Assembly (NCBI GenBank): GCA_963678095.2
Contig: CAXXXP010000001.1
Location: forward strand, 62,001 to 126,000
DNA from: G963678095 sp963678095
Lineage (GTDB): Bacteria > Bacillota > Negativicutes > Selenomonadales > Selenomonadaceae
Length of the DNA stretch: 64,000 bases
Direction of reading: 5' to 3'
The position numbers were made by a program, and so were the translations under genes. Shown in pieces: positions 8,544 through 17,045 of the stretch (its first letter is position 1; each line of letters opens with the position of its first letter). Below the pieces are notes generated by a model. That model ran no database searches and was not told the DNA's origin. It saw nothing but the letters and a program-made list of their open reading frames with translations.

Positions 8544-9006
8544 GATAAGCAGTCTCCTTATTATGTATAGCGGACACTTCCATAATGGTACTGGCCGTCA
8601 GCTGCAGGGTTGAAAGCATCGACCGACAGCGCGTTTCGTCCAGTTTTCCCAGAGCCGCTGCCAGCTCAGCGTGGTAGCCGGTTACATATTTTTCGATGCA
8701 GGCCAGGCCGTAGACGCTCAGTTTTATATGGATGACACGCTTATCGGCCGTCGAAGTTTGCTTGGACAAAGCCCCGAGCTGGCAAAGTTCATTGATGAGA
8801 TTGGTCATATTTGGTTTGGCCATCTGCATGGTGCTACTGATGTCGCTGATACGAATGTTGGCATTTGTCGCGGCCTTTTGCCAGATGGCATCGAGGACGC
8901 GGATGTGGCTGGGTTTAAATCCCTGGGGCAGGGGCGGCAGCGATTCAATTGCCTTTTTTGCCAGCCATAAGGTGTCGAGAATATCTCGGATCAGATCCTG
9001 ATTCAT
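8533..9006 (-). CDS. MarR-family repressor of the MFS pump
   Basis: 157 aa winged-helix MarR protein. The recognition segment SSTMQMAKPNMTNLINEL is followed by a wing ending in DKRVIHIKLS. GGAGGAAC gives a strong ribosome binding site ahead of ATG 9006. A perfect 42-bp palindrome starts 12 bases upstream and is the obvious operator, so the gene is probably autoregulated and represses the pump. The ligand is unknown. Confidence 0.87.
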   Translation of the reverse strand: MNQDLIRDILDTLWLAKKAIESLPPLPQGFKPSHIRVLDAIWQKAATNANIRISDISSTMQMAKPNMTNLINELCQLGALSKQTSTADKRVIHIKLSVYGLACIEKYVTGYHAELAAALGKLDETRCRSMLSTLQLTASTIMEVSAIHNKETAYHEK

Positions 9007-9017
9007 AAAAGTTCCTC

Positions 9018-9059
9018 CAATTTAGTTATGTATAATAATTATTATACATAACTAAATTG
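9018..9059. promoter_or_regulatory. Perfect 42-bp palindromic operator
   Basis: All 21 base pairs match between 9018-9038 and 9039-9059 (core ATGTATAATAATTATTATACAT is 22 bp, centred at 9038/9039). It abuts the ribosome binding site of the marR gene, so bound repressor would block transcription. MarR dimers typically bind palindromes of 16-20 bp; a site this long may take two dimers. Confidence 0.8.
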
Positions 9060-9268
9060 AATTTGCCAATATTTATATTTGTCACTGATTAAATTAAGCG
9101 AGGGATTATTTTTGTTTAAAGGAATTTTTTTAATATTTGTCGAAACTATTTTATAAAACACTGCGGGATAAAATTGCGTTATATTAAATAAAGAGAATAT
9201 TTAGAAAATTTTAGCGTGAAGGATGCCTGCAATCATTTATGAACTACAGGGAAGAAGGGGTGCAGATT

Positions 9269-11251
9269 ATGGCGGGAATACAGCCGGGCAAAAGCACATT
9301 ACAGACAAAGCTGGTCGGGATGCTGATAGGATTTTCTTTTCTTACAGCCTTGATCGTCGGGGGGCTCAGTATTTATCTGAGCATCCAGTCATCAGAACAA
9401 AAGACGACCGAGAGCAATACCACGATTGCGCTGCAGCTTTCAAGTGAGATCAACCGCTTTATGGATGATGCAAAGGGGTTGACGGAGACCTTGGCTGCAT
9501 CGCCGGAGGTTATTTCCTTGGATGCTGAAAAAGCGAAGTCGTTGATTGCGGCCGCGCAGCAAAAAAATCCACAGTTTGAATTGATCTATATCATGGACGG
9601 ATCCGGCATGCAGATTGCCCGGACATCAGGAAATCTGGCTAATCGCGCTGACCGCGATTACTTTAAGCGGGCCATTGCCGGAGAGACTTTTTTCACAGAT
9701 GTCTATATATCGAGCTTTACGAATGCACCTACGGTGACGATTTCCGTGCCGATCAAGACTCCGGGAGGGCAAATTGTCGGCGTCTTAGCTTCGGATATCA
9801 GTCTGAAGGCTGTATGGGAAATCGCGGAAAGAACGGCGATCGGCACCAGCGGGTATGTTGATGTAGTTGATAATAAGGGAACGCTGATTGCCCATCCGGA
9901 CAAGGATCGCGTGCTGAAAAAGGACAGTGTGGCTGAAAACGCGTATGTGCAGTCGGTGCTGCAGGGGACCAGCGGAGCGGTGACTGCAGCTTCCACGAAA
10001 GGGGAGCCGTCGCTTATAGCCTTTGCGCCGATCAAAAATTATCATTGGGGCGTGCTTACCTATCTGACAAGTGCTGAACTCAAGAGTTCCTATGTCCGTA
10101 TTATATGGAGTATACTGGGGATTATTCTGGTGGCCGTTGCACTGGCGGCCTTTAGCGGAATTGCAACGGCAAAAACCATAACGACTCCGCTGCAGATGAT
10201 GGTCAAGCTATGTGAAGAATTTGCTGCCGGAGATTTCCGCGACAAGGAGCGCAAGGTTTTGCGCACGGATGAAATTGGGCAGCTGGCGGACGCGCTGGCG
10301 GCCATGCGTACAAGTCTGCGGGCAGCCTTTAAAAAAGTCAGTGAGTCAGCCGAGCAGGTTGCCGCCTCATCGGAGGAGCTGACGGCTAGTGCGGAACAGT
10401 CTTCGCTGGCGGTGACCCAGGTCGCTGAATCGATTAATGGTGTCGCCCAGGGAGCGGCGAAACAGCTTAAGGCTGTTGATGAAACTTCGACGGTCGTTGA
10501 GCGGATGTCAGCAGGGATTTCACAGGCGGCAGCGACGTCAAATCAGGTGGCAGATCAGTCGACGCAGGCAGCAGCCAAGGCAGAGGGCGGCAATCTTGCC
10601 GTCAGCAAGGCCGTGTCGCAGATGTCGCATATTGAGCAGACGGTGAATAGTTCAGCGCAGGTCGTTGGACGCCTCGGCGAACGTTCCAAAGAAATTGGAC
10701 AGATTATCGATACCATTGCCGGAATTGCGTCAGAGACAAATCTGCTGGCCTTGAATGCTGCCATTGAAGCAGCCAGAGCGGGCGAGCAGGGCCGGGGCTT
10801 TGCTGTTGTGGCGGAAGAAGTCCGCAAGCTGGCGGAGCAGTCACAGCAGGCCGCCAAGCAAATCGCCGGACTGATCGGGGAAATCCAGCAGGATACAGAA
10901 GCAGCCGTAGTGGCGATGAATAATGGCATGCGGGAAGTGCGTGTTGGCTCTGAGGTTGTCACGACAGCTGGGGATACTTTTAAGGAAATTGTCGGGCTGG
11001 TTGATAACGTGTCGGCCCAGGTTAAAAATATTTCTGCAGCGATGCAGCAGATGGCTGGCGGCAGCCGGCAGATTGTCGCTTCGGTGCAGACCGTCAGCGA
11101 GAACAGCAAAATGGCTGTCGATGAATCACAGACAGTTTCAGCAGCCACGGAAGAACAATCGGCATCCATGGAAGAAATTGCTTCTTCCAGCCATAGTCTG
11201 GCCGAATTGGCGCAGGAATTGCAGACGGCAGTCAGCCATTTCAAGATTTAA
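9269..11251 (+). CDS. Methyl-accepting chemotaxis protein with double-Cache sensor
   Basis: About 660 aa membrane chemoreceptor. A short cytoplasmic N-terminus and TM1 lead to a periplasmic dCache-type domain of about 240 residues, containing ADRDYFKRAIAGE and TISVPIKTPGGQIVGVLASDIS. TM2, a HAMP domain (ITTPLQMMVKLCEEFAAGDF) and a long signalling coiled coil follow, with the highly conserved hairpin tip IAGIASETNLLALNAAIEAA. I prefer ATG 9269, which follows GGAAGAAGGGG, over ATG 9239. It signals to CheA/CheW; the ligand is unknown. It is a single-gene unit. Confidence 0.92.
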   Translation: MAGIQPGKSTLQTKLVGMLIGFSFLTALIVGGLSIYLSIQSSEQKTTESNTTIALQLSSEINRFMDDAKGLTETLAASPEVISLDAEKAKSLIAAAQQKNPQFELIYIMDGSGMQIARTSGNLANRADRDYFKRAIAGETFFTDVYISSFTNAPTVTISVPIKTPGGQIVGVLASDISLKAVWEIAERTAIGTSGYVDVVDNKGTLIAHPDKDRVLKKDSVAENAYVQSVLQGTSGAVTAASTKGEPSLIAFAPIKNYHWGVLTYLTSAELKSSYVRIIWSILGIILVAVALAAFSGIATAKTITTPLQMMVKLCEEFAAGDFRDKERKVLRTDEIGQLADALAAMRTSLRAAFKKVSESAEQVAASSEELTASAEQSSLAVTQVAESINGVAQGAAKQLKAVDETSTVVERMSAGISQAAATSNQVADQSTQAAAKAEGGNLAVSKAVSQMSHIEQTVNSSAQVVGRLGERSKEIGQIIDTIAGIASETNLLALNAAIEAARAGEQGRGFAVVAEEVRKLAEQSQQAAKQIAGLIGEIQQDTEAAVVAMNNGMREVRVGSEVVTTAGDTFKEIVGLVDNVSAQVKNISAAMQQMAGGSRQIVASVQTVSENSKMAVDESQTVSAATEEQSASMEEIASSSHSLAELAQELQTAVSHFKI

Positions 11252-11269
11252 ATTTCATACAGGAAAACG

Positions 11270-11304
11270 AAGGTTCTGGCATTTAAGCTGGAACCTTTAT
11301 TTTT
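11270..11304 (+). terminator. Terminator after the chemoreceptor
   Basis: An imperfect stem (11270-11280 with 11287-11297) followed by a T-rich tract. Confidence 0.6.
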
Positions 11305-11375
11305 GTGCGCCCGTTGTTTGCTCGTGCAAGCGACTTAAGCAACTTTTGCCGGAATAAAAGTGCAGGATTTTCTTG

Positions 11376-11404
11376 TTTACGGTTAACTGGCAGAATTTTA
11401 TAAT
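11376..11404 (+). promoter_or_regulatory. Promoter of the transaldolase/PTS operon
   Basis: TTTACG (11376-11381), a 17-bp spacer and TATAAT (11399-11404). It lies 31 bases before the first gene. Confidence 0.6.
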
Positions 11405-11434
11405 AAAGCTATAAAAGAGATGAGGTGAGCTGCA

Positions 11435-12160
11435 ATGGATTTAAAGGATTTAAAAGATTTAAAAGTTAAAATTTTTGCTGATGGAGCAAGTCTGCCGGAT
11501 ATGCTGACGGCTTATCAGGGGGGAATCGTAAAAGGGTTTACGACCAATCCTTCGCTGATGAAAAAGGCAGGAATTACCGATTACAAGGCCTTTGCCCGCG
11601 AGGTGCTGGCTGAAATTACGGACTGTTCGGTTTCGTTTGAAGTTTTTTCTGATGATTTTGCTACGATGGAAAAAGAAGCCGATGTTTTGGCCGCTCTGGC
11701 GGATAATGTTTACGTCAAAATTCCGGTGACGAATACAAACGGGGAATCTTCTTTGCCGCTGATAAAGAAACTGGCCAATAAAGGCTATAAACTCAATGTT
11801 ACAGCAATTTTTACGCTGGAACAGGTAGCGGGTGTAGTTGCGGCGTTGAATCCCGAAGTACCAAGCATTGTTTCCGTCTTTGCCGGACGCATTGCTGACA
11901 CTGGCGTGGATGCTGTAGCACTGATGCAGGAAGCTGCAAGAATCTGCGCTAAAAATTCTAAGGCCGAGCTTCTGTGGGCCAGCTGCCGGGAATTTTACAA
12001 TATTATGGATGCGGAAAAGAGCGGCTGCGCGATTATTACCGTGCAGAATACAGTGCTCAATAAGAGCAAACTGTATGGCAAAGATCTGCAGGCATATTCC
12101 CGGGAAACCGTCCAGGACTTCTTTAAAGATGCATCAGGGTTGGGCTTCTCGATATTATAA
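11435..12160 (+). CDS. Transaldolase-family protein (transaldolase / fructose-6-phosphate aldolase type)
   Basis: 241 aa class I aldolase barrel of the transaldolase family: FADGAS at the first strand, GFTTNPSLM after it, and NVYVKIPVTN holding the Schiff-base lysine. Later strands include NVTAIFTLEQ and VSVFAGRIADTG. The family splits or transfers dihydroxyacetone or glyceraldehyde units on sugar phosphates. It leads an operon with an ascorbate-type PTS, so it probably acts on the phosphorylated product of the imported sugar. A short LKDLKDLK repeat near the N-terminus is visible at DNA level. Spacing to the EIIA gene is 39 bases. Confidence 0.88.
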   Translation: MDLKDLKDLKVKIFADGASLPDMLTAYQGGIVKGFTTNPSLMKKAGITDYKAFAREVLAEITDCSVSFEVFSDDFATMEKEADVLAALADNVYVKIPVTNTNGESSLPLIKKLANKGYKLNVTAIFTLEQVAGVVAALNPEVPSIVSVFAGRIADTGVDAVALMQEAARICAKNSKAELLWASCREFYNIMDAEKSGCAIITVQNTVLNKSKLYGKDLQAYSRETVQDFFKDASGLGFSIL

Positions 12161-12199
12161 GGACTGCCAACAGGGCATTCATCAAGGTGGGATTCAGTT

Positions 12200-12664
12200 A
12201 TGATAGAAAAATTATTCACGGAAAAAACGGTCGCCGTCGATGTGGCTGCTAAAGACTGGGAGGAAGCCGTGCGGGCTGGAGGGAAGCTGCTGGTTGCTGC
12301 GGGCTGTGCTGAGGAAGATTATGTAACGGCGATGCTCGACAACATCCGGCGCATGGGGCAATATATCGTAATCGCACCGGGACTGGCAATGCCGCATGCC
12401 CGGCCGGAGTGTGGTGTCAAACGGATCGGCATGGGGCTGGTCAGGCTTTCGAGTCCGGTTTGCTTTGGCAATGAAGAATATGATCCGGTGGATTTGTTGA
12501 TTACGTTTTGTGCCGTTGACCAGTCGACGCATATCGAAGCACTGGCTGAGCTGATGCAGATCATTGAAGATGAAGAGTTTTTAGCACAGGTTCGCAGCGG
12601 CATGGAAAAAGAGGCGATCCTAGAATATATTCAGTCTAAAAAATTTATAAAGGCGGATGATTGA
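12200..12664 (+). CDS. PTS EIIA component (mannitol/ascorbate type)
   Basis: 154 aa cytoplasmic EIIA domain of the PTS_EIIA type 2 fold. The phosphorylated residue is His66 in APGLAMPHARPE, and a Glu/Asp-rich C-terminal helix follows. It passes phosphate from HPr to the EIIB protein encoded next. The stop overlaps the EIIB start region. It is very similar in layout to the EIIA domain at the end of the regulator at 14435, including the VRxGGxLL and YIxxPGxAMPHA blocks. Confidence 0.9.
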   Translation: MIEKLFTEKTVAVDVAAKDWEEAVRAGGKLLVAAGCAEEDYVTAMLDNIRRMGQYIVIAPGLAMPHARPECGVKRIGMGLVRLSSPVCFGNEEYDPVDLLITFCAVDQSTHIEALAELMQIIEDEEFLAQVRSGMEKEAILEYIQSKKFIKADD

Positions 12665-12665
12665 G

Positions 12666-12938
12666 ATGAAAATTTTAACCGTATGCGGCAACGGCATCGG
12701 CAGCAGCCTGATGCTGGCTATGAAAATTGAGGAAATTTGTAAGGAAAACGGTATTGCAGCCAGCGTAGAATCGACAGACTTCAATTCGGCGCCAGGCAAA
12801 GAAGCCGATTTGATTGTTACTGTCAAGGAGCTGGCAGAGCAGTTTGAAAATCGCCGGGTAGCCGTGATCCGCAGTTATGTCAACAAGAAAAAAATTACGG
12901 AAGATGTGCTGGATATCATCAAAGAAATTTCCGGCTAA
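12666..12938 (+). CDS. PTS EIIB component (ascorbate/galactitol type)
   Basis: 90 aa. The phosphocysteine is Cys7 in MKILTVCGNGIGSS, the normal start of the lactose/galactitol/ascorbate EIIB fold. I choose ATG 12666 because it gives this canonical N-terminus; ATG 12657 would add three residues. It carries phosphate from EIIA to the incoming sugar at EIIC. It lies 25 bases before the EIIC gene. Confidence 0.88.
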   Translation: MKILTVCGNGIGSSLMLAMKIEEICKENGIAASVESTDFNSAPGKEADLIVTVKELAEQFENRRVAVIRSYVNKKKITEDVLDIIKEISG

Positions 12939-12963
12939 AAAGTAGAATGAGGAGGGGTTTATT

Positions 12964-14331
12964 ATGTTTGGTATTCTAGAGTTTTTGCGCGATGTGCTGC
13001 AACAGCCAGCCCTGCTGATCGGGATGGTTTCCTTTGTCGGTCTGCTGGCACTGCGCAAACCGTTTTACAAGATTATGACAGGTACTTTGAAGCCGATTCT
13101 TGGGTATTTGATGCTCGGCGCTGGTGCCGGGGTCATCGTCTCCAACCTCGATCCTTTGGGGAAAATGATTGAAAAGGGATTCCACATTACGGGGGTGGTG
13201 CCAAACAATGAAGCCATTGTTTCGGTAGCGCAAAAGCTGCTCGGCGTGGAGACCATGTCAATCCTTGTTGTCGGGCTTATTGTCAATTTGTTGATTGCCC
13301 GGTTTACAAAATACAAATATGTCTTTTTGACGGGGCATCACAGTTTCTTTATGGCCTGCTTGTTGTCTGCTGTGCTTGGGACTTCCGGCATGAAGGGCAC
13401 TGAACTTATTTTATGCGGTGGGTTTATTCTGGGGGCTTGGAGTTCTATTTCGCCAGCCATCGGGCAAAAATACACGAATAAAGTAACGGAAGGCGACGGC
13501 ATTGCGATGGGGCATTTCGGCAGCCTGGCTTACTACATATCAGCCTGGGTAGGCTCTAAAGTCGGACGTCCGGAAGACAGCACGGAAAAAATTGAAATCC
13601 CGGAAAAATGGGGATTTTTGCGGGATACAACGGTATCTACAGCAATTACCATGATGTTTTTTTACCTTGTTACGGCCATTGCCGCCGGACCTGAATATGT
13701 AGCTACACTTTCTGAAGGGATGTCACCATTTTTATTCGCGCTGATGGCCGGACTCAAATTTGCCGTCGGGGTAACGATCGTATATTCCGGGGTTCGAATG
13801 ATCCTTGGTGATTTGATTCCTGCTTTTGAAGGGATTGCAACGAAGGTCATTCCGGATGCTGTGCCAGCTGTTGACTGTGCCGTGTTCTTCACTTATGCAC
13901 CAACGGCGGTTGTCATCGGGTTTGTCGTTTCCTTTATTGGCGGGATCATTGGCATGTTGCTGCTGGGCGCACTTGGCGGGGTATTGATTATCCCGGGACT
14001 GGTACCACATTTCTTCTGCGGAGCAACCGCCGGCATTTACGGTAATGCCACTGGCGGGCGCAAAGGAGCGGTGTTTGGTTCGTTGGCCAATGGCCTGCTG
14101 ATCACGTTTGCCCCGGCGCTGCTGCTGCCGGTTCTCGGCTCGTTGGGCTTCCAAAACACCACGTTTGGTGATTTTGATTTCGGGGTGCTTGGCATTGGCA
14201 TTGGGCTTTTGGCAAAAGCATTGGGACAGATGGGGATATTCGCCATCATAGCACTGCTCTTGGTCGTACTGCTTGTGCCGAATTTCATGACAACTAGCAG
14301 CAAGGTAATCAATAATCCGGACGAAGAATAA
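12964..14331 (+). CDS. PTS EIIC, UlaA/SgaT ascorbate-type permease
   Basis: 455 aa integral membrane protein with about 11 hydrophobic segments of the UlaA (SgaT) family. Visible family features are LRKPFYKIMTGTLKPILGY at the N-terminus, GHHSFFMACLLSAVLG, GAWSSISPAIGQKY and HFFCGATAGIYGNATGGRKG. UlaA imports L-ascorbate. Here the classic ascorbate enzymes (UlaG lactonase, UlaD/E/F) are missing and a transaldolase is present instead, so another acidic sugar or a polyol is possible. Confidence 0.9.
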   Translation: MFGILEFLRDVLQQPALLIGMVSFVGLLALRKPFYKIMTGTLKPILGYLMLGAGAGVIVSNLDPLGKMIEKGFHITGVVPNNEAIVSVAQKLLGVETMSILVVGLIVNLLIARFTKYKYVFLTGHHSFFMACLLSAVLGTSGMKGTELILCGGFILGAWSSISPAIGQKYTNKVTEGDGIAMGHFGSLAYYISAWVGSKVGRPEDSTEKIEIPEKWGFLRDTTVSTAITMMFFYLVTAIAAGPEYVATLSEGMSPFLFALMAGLKFAVGVTIVYSGVRMILGDLIPAFEGIATKVIPDAVPAVDCAVFFTYAPTAVVIGFVVSFIGGIIGMLLLGALGGVLIIPGLVPHFFCGATAGIYGNATGGRKGAVFGSLANGLLITFAPALLLPVLGSLGFQNTTFGDFDFGVLGIGIGLLAKALGQMGIFAIIALLLVVLLVPNFMTTSSKVINNPDEE

Positions 14332-14362
14332 AAATCGCAATTTGTATTATATGTGATACAAT

Positions 14363-14398
14363 GGAAACATCGCTGTGCATAGGCACAGGGATGTTTCC
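14363..14398 (+). terminator. Hairpin between EIIC and the regulator gene
   Basis: A 16-bp stem with one mismatch (14363-14378 with 14383-14398) in the 103-base gap, followed by a T-rich stretch. It could be a leaky terminator that lowers regulator expression, or a target of the PRD regulator. Confidence 0.5.
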
Positions 14399-14434
14399 TT
14401 GCGTTATTTTGCAGGCAGCAAAGCAGGTGATTAA

Positions 14435-16495
14435 ATGTTGAACGAACGATGTGCACAGATTCTCCGGCAGATTCTCTATAGCCAGCAGCCATTAAAGATA
14501 GATGAAATTGCCAATTCTTTGGGGGTGAGTGAGCGTACGATCCGCTACGATCTGGACCGGATTGATGAGTACCTGTTGGAAAATGAATTTCCAGCTTTTG
14601 TACGCAAGCCCAATGAAGGTATTTCGCTGGATACAGCACCGGAACAGCTGGCACGGCTGTTATGCTGTGTTCATGACCAGGGCAATTACAACTATGTCCT
14701 GTCACAGGATGAGCGGCTGGTCTACTTATTGTATGATCTGTTGGAACAAGACAGCTATACAACCCTGCAGCAGCTAGCTGAAAAGATGAGCGTCAGTAAG
14801 ACGACGATTCAAAATGACATCAAAGAAATCAAAGAACGGCTGGGCCCACAGGGGATGTTTATCGAGACGGCAAAAGGCAAGGGCATAAAGGTAATCGGGG
14901 ATGAAGCCGGACTGAGAAAGATGGCATCCAAAAGTCTGTTTTCTCATTTCGATACGTTGAACTTGTGCAATGTGAACTTCATCCGCTTGTTCAAGGATAT
15001 TGATATGGCAGCAATTGAAGGCTTTGTGAGAGAGGCTGAGCGGCAGCTGAAATACACTTTTTCCGACTATGCGTTCAATAATCTCGTCATCCATCTGGCG
15101 ATCGCCATTAAACGGATTCAGCTGGGACGAGATATTTTCATGAATCCCGAGGAGTTAAAGCATCTGACGCATACGGCAGAATTTGCTGTTGCGGCAGGAA
15201 TTGCGCGCCGAATCGAAGAAACCTTCGCGGTAGAGATTCCCCAGGGTGAAATTGGTTATATTACCATTCACCTGCTGGGCAGTAATTTTTCTTTGGAGCA
15301 GGAACAGGAGAAGGATCATGATATTTATCTGCAGATGATCATATCAAATCTGGTAGAGAAAATGTCGCAGGAATATCACTGCGCGTTTTATAAGGACGAG
15401 CAGCTTTATGAAAATTTGCGTCAGCATATGTGTTCGGCAATTTATCGCTTCCGGCATGGCATTAATATCAATAATCCGCTGCTAAATGACATAAAAGAAA
15501 ATTATGCAGAAATTTTTTCTTGTGTGTGCCGTACGGTTCGTTTTTGGTCTAAGGACTGGCAGGCCAGCCTCAGCGATGAGGAATGCGGCTATATCTGCAT
15601 TCATTTTATGACGTCGCATGAGCGTCTTTGCCGCCATAAGGAACGCCGGGCTAAAGTGTTGATTGTCTGTGCAACTGGGGTCGGAACTTCAAAGTTTGTG
15701 CTAACAAGGCTGCATGCCTTATTTGACTTTGAGGTTGCCGGGATGGTAGCGATGCACGATGCAGCTGATTTTGTGACTAAGACCGCAGTCGATCTGGTTG
15801 TGACAACCGTGCCGCTTAAAATCGAGGGCGTAAAGACCATTGTCATTCAGCCATTTTTAAATGAAAAGAATATCAGCGAATTGAGCATATTTTTTTCGCA
15901 ATATGCTTCTGGTAAGCCGCTAAGCCGTGAAAACGATAAAATACCCGTGATCAAGGAAATTCTGCAGGTGGTCGAGTCCTGCTGTAAAGTAGAAGAACCG
16001 TTGAAACTTGAACTGGCCCTGCAGGAATTGCTGACGGTTAAAAAGAATATTCAGCCTACTTTGGTGCAATTGATGCAGCCCCATCGCATTTGTCGTAAAA
16101 AACGGGCGGCTGATTGGCGAGAGGCTGTCCGCATCGGCGGTAGTCTGCTGCTGGCTGATGGCTGTATAACAGAGCAGTACATCGAGGCTATGATTGAAAA
16201 CATCGATAATTTGGGAGATTACATCATCCTTTGCCCCGGGGTTGCGATGCCGCATGCCAAACCGGGAGATGGCGGGCTAAAGACTGGTTTTAGCTTACTG
16301 TTGCTTGAAGAAGCGCTGCCCATTGGCAAGGGGACAGACAAAAAGGTACAGATACTGATTACCCTAGCTGCTGCCGATTATACAACGCATACCAATGCCC
16401 TGAAGGATCTAATGCGGCTGCTTGAACAGCCCGATTTCGTGCCTAGTCTTTTAGCGGCTAAAGAGGAAACAAAAATTATGGCTTTATTTTCATAA
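14435..16495 (+). CDS. BglG/MtlR-type PTS regulator with HTH, two PRDs, EIIB-like and EIIA domains
   Basis: 686 aa activator. Order: HTH_11 (residues about 1-60, VSERTIRYDLDRI), a second HTH (about 105-140, VSKTTIQNDIKEI), PRD1 with His220 and His279, PRD2 with His331 and His390, an EIIB-like domain with Cys412 (VLIVCATGVGTSK) and a C-terminal EIIA domain with His607 (GVAMPHAKP). Phosphorylation by HPr and by the cognate EII proteins would set its activity. It is the likely activator of the operon that precedes it. Length and order match MtlR-type regulators. Confidence 0.9.
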   Translation: MLNERCAQILRQILYSQQPLKIDEIANSLGVSERTIRYDLDRIDEYLLENEFPAFVRKPNEGISLDTAPEQLARLLCCVHDQGNYNYVLSQDERLVYLLYDLLEQDSYTTLQQLAEKMSVSKTTIQNDIKEIKERLGPQGMFIETAKGKGIKVIGDEAGLRKMASKSLFSHFDTLNLCNVNFIRLFKDIDMAAIEGFVREAERQLKYTFSDYAFNNLVIHLAIAIKRIQLGRDIFMNPEELKHLTHTAEFAVAAGIARRIEETFAVEIPQGEIGYITIHLLGSNFSLEQEQEKDHDIYLQMIISNLVEKMSQEYHCAFYKDEQLYENLRQHMCSAIYRFRHGININNPLLNDIKENYAEIFSCVCRTVRFWSKDWQASLSDEECGYICIHFMTSHERLCRHKERRAKVLIVCATGVGTSKFVLTRLHALFDFEVAGMVAMHDAADFVTKTAVDLVVTTVPLKIEGVKTIVIQPFLNEKNISELSIFFSQYASGKPLSRENDKIPVIKEILQVVESCCKVEEPLKLELALQELLTVKKNIQPTLVQLMQPHRICRKKRAADWREAVRIGGSLLLADGCITEQYIEAMIENIDNLGDYIILCPGVAMPHAKPGDGGLKTGFSLLLLEEALPIGKGTDKKVQILITLAAADYTTHTNALKDLMRLLEQPDFVPSLLAAKEETKIMALFS

Positions 16496-16522
16496 AGAAC
16501 AGACGTGTCTGGGAGGTAAAAA

Positions 16523-16906
16523 ATGAAACTAGATCATCTGGCGATGTATGTCGAGGACTTGGAAGGGGCAAAGGAGTTTTTTATTCGCTTTTTTGCTGCT
16601 GAAACAAATGAGGAGTATTATAATCCCCAAACGGGACTGCGTACGTATTTTTTATCGTTTTCGGGGGGATCGCGCTTGGAGATTATGACTCGGCCTGGCC
16701 TTTTTCCGGGCGGGCAGGAGCAATTTTTTACAGGGTATACGCATCTCGCTTTTTCTGCCGGTAGCCGTGACCGAGTCGATCAGTTGACGAAAGAACTGGC
16801 TGAAAATGGCTATGAGGTTCTAAGCGGGCCGCGGCTGACCGGTGACGGGTACTATGAAAGCTGTATTTGCGGGCCGGAAGGCAATCAGATAGAAATCACA
16901 GAATAA
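16523..16906 (+). CDS. VOC (glyoxalase/bleomycin-resistance) family protein
   Basis: 127 aa with two beta-alpha-beta-beta-beta modules of the vicinal oxygen chelate fold. It starts MKLDHLAMYVEDL with His5, has THLAFSAGS in the middle and ends GNQIEITE, which supply the His/Glu metal ligands. It resembles lactoylglutathione-lyase-like or isomerase-type VOC proteins. It lies 27 bases after the PTS regulator and has a good ribosome binding site. Its reaction cannot be told from sequence. Confidence 0.82.
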   Translation: MKLDHLAMYVEDLEGAKEFFIRFFAAETNEEYYNPQTGLRTYFLSFSGGSRLEIMTRPGLFPGGQEQFFTGYTHLAFSAGSRDRVDQLTKELAENGYEVLSGPRLTGDGYYESCICGPEGNQIEITE

Positions 16907-16921
16907 AACAGAACTTTTATA

Positions 16922-16970
16922 AAATAAAAAATCCGGGCGTTGCTGTGGCAGCGCTCGGATTTTTTATTTT
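16922..16970 (+). terminator. Terminator after the PTS locus
   Basis: A stem pairing about 16922-16937 with 16953-16970 around CCGGGCG/CGCTCGG, with flanking A- and T-runs. Confidence 0.82.
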
Positions 16971-16980
16971 ATATCGGTCA

Positions 16981-17008
16981 TTGCCGGGTAATGCTCTTAT
17001 AGTATAAA
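16981..17008 (+). promoter_or_regulatory. Possible promoter of the dynamin-like gene
   Basis: TTGCCG (16981-16986), a 16-bp spacer and TATAAA (17003-17008), 37 bases before the start. Confidence 0.45.
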
Positions 17009-17045
17009 ATAATAGGTATTATGTATTTGTAAGGGGAATTGATGT

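Noticed and set aside
10555..11244. Minus-strand ORF (229 codons) antisense to the chemoreceptor signalling domain
   Set aside because: It arises from the biased codon use of the coiled coil; Ser/Ala/Thr-rich shadow with no family match.
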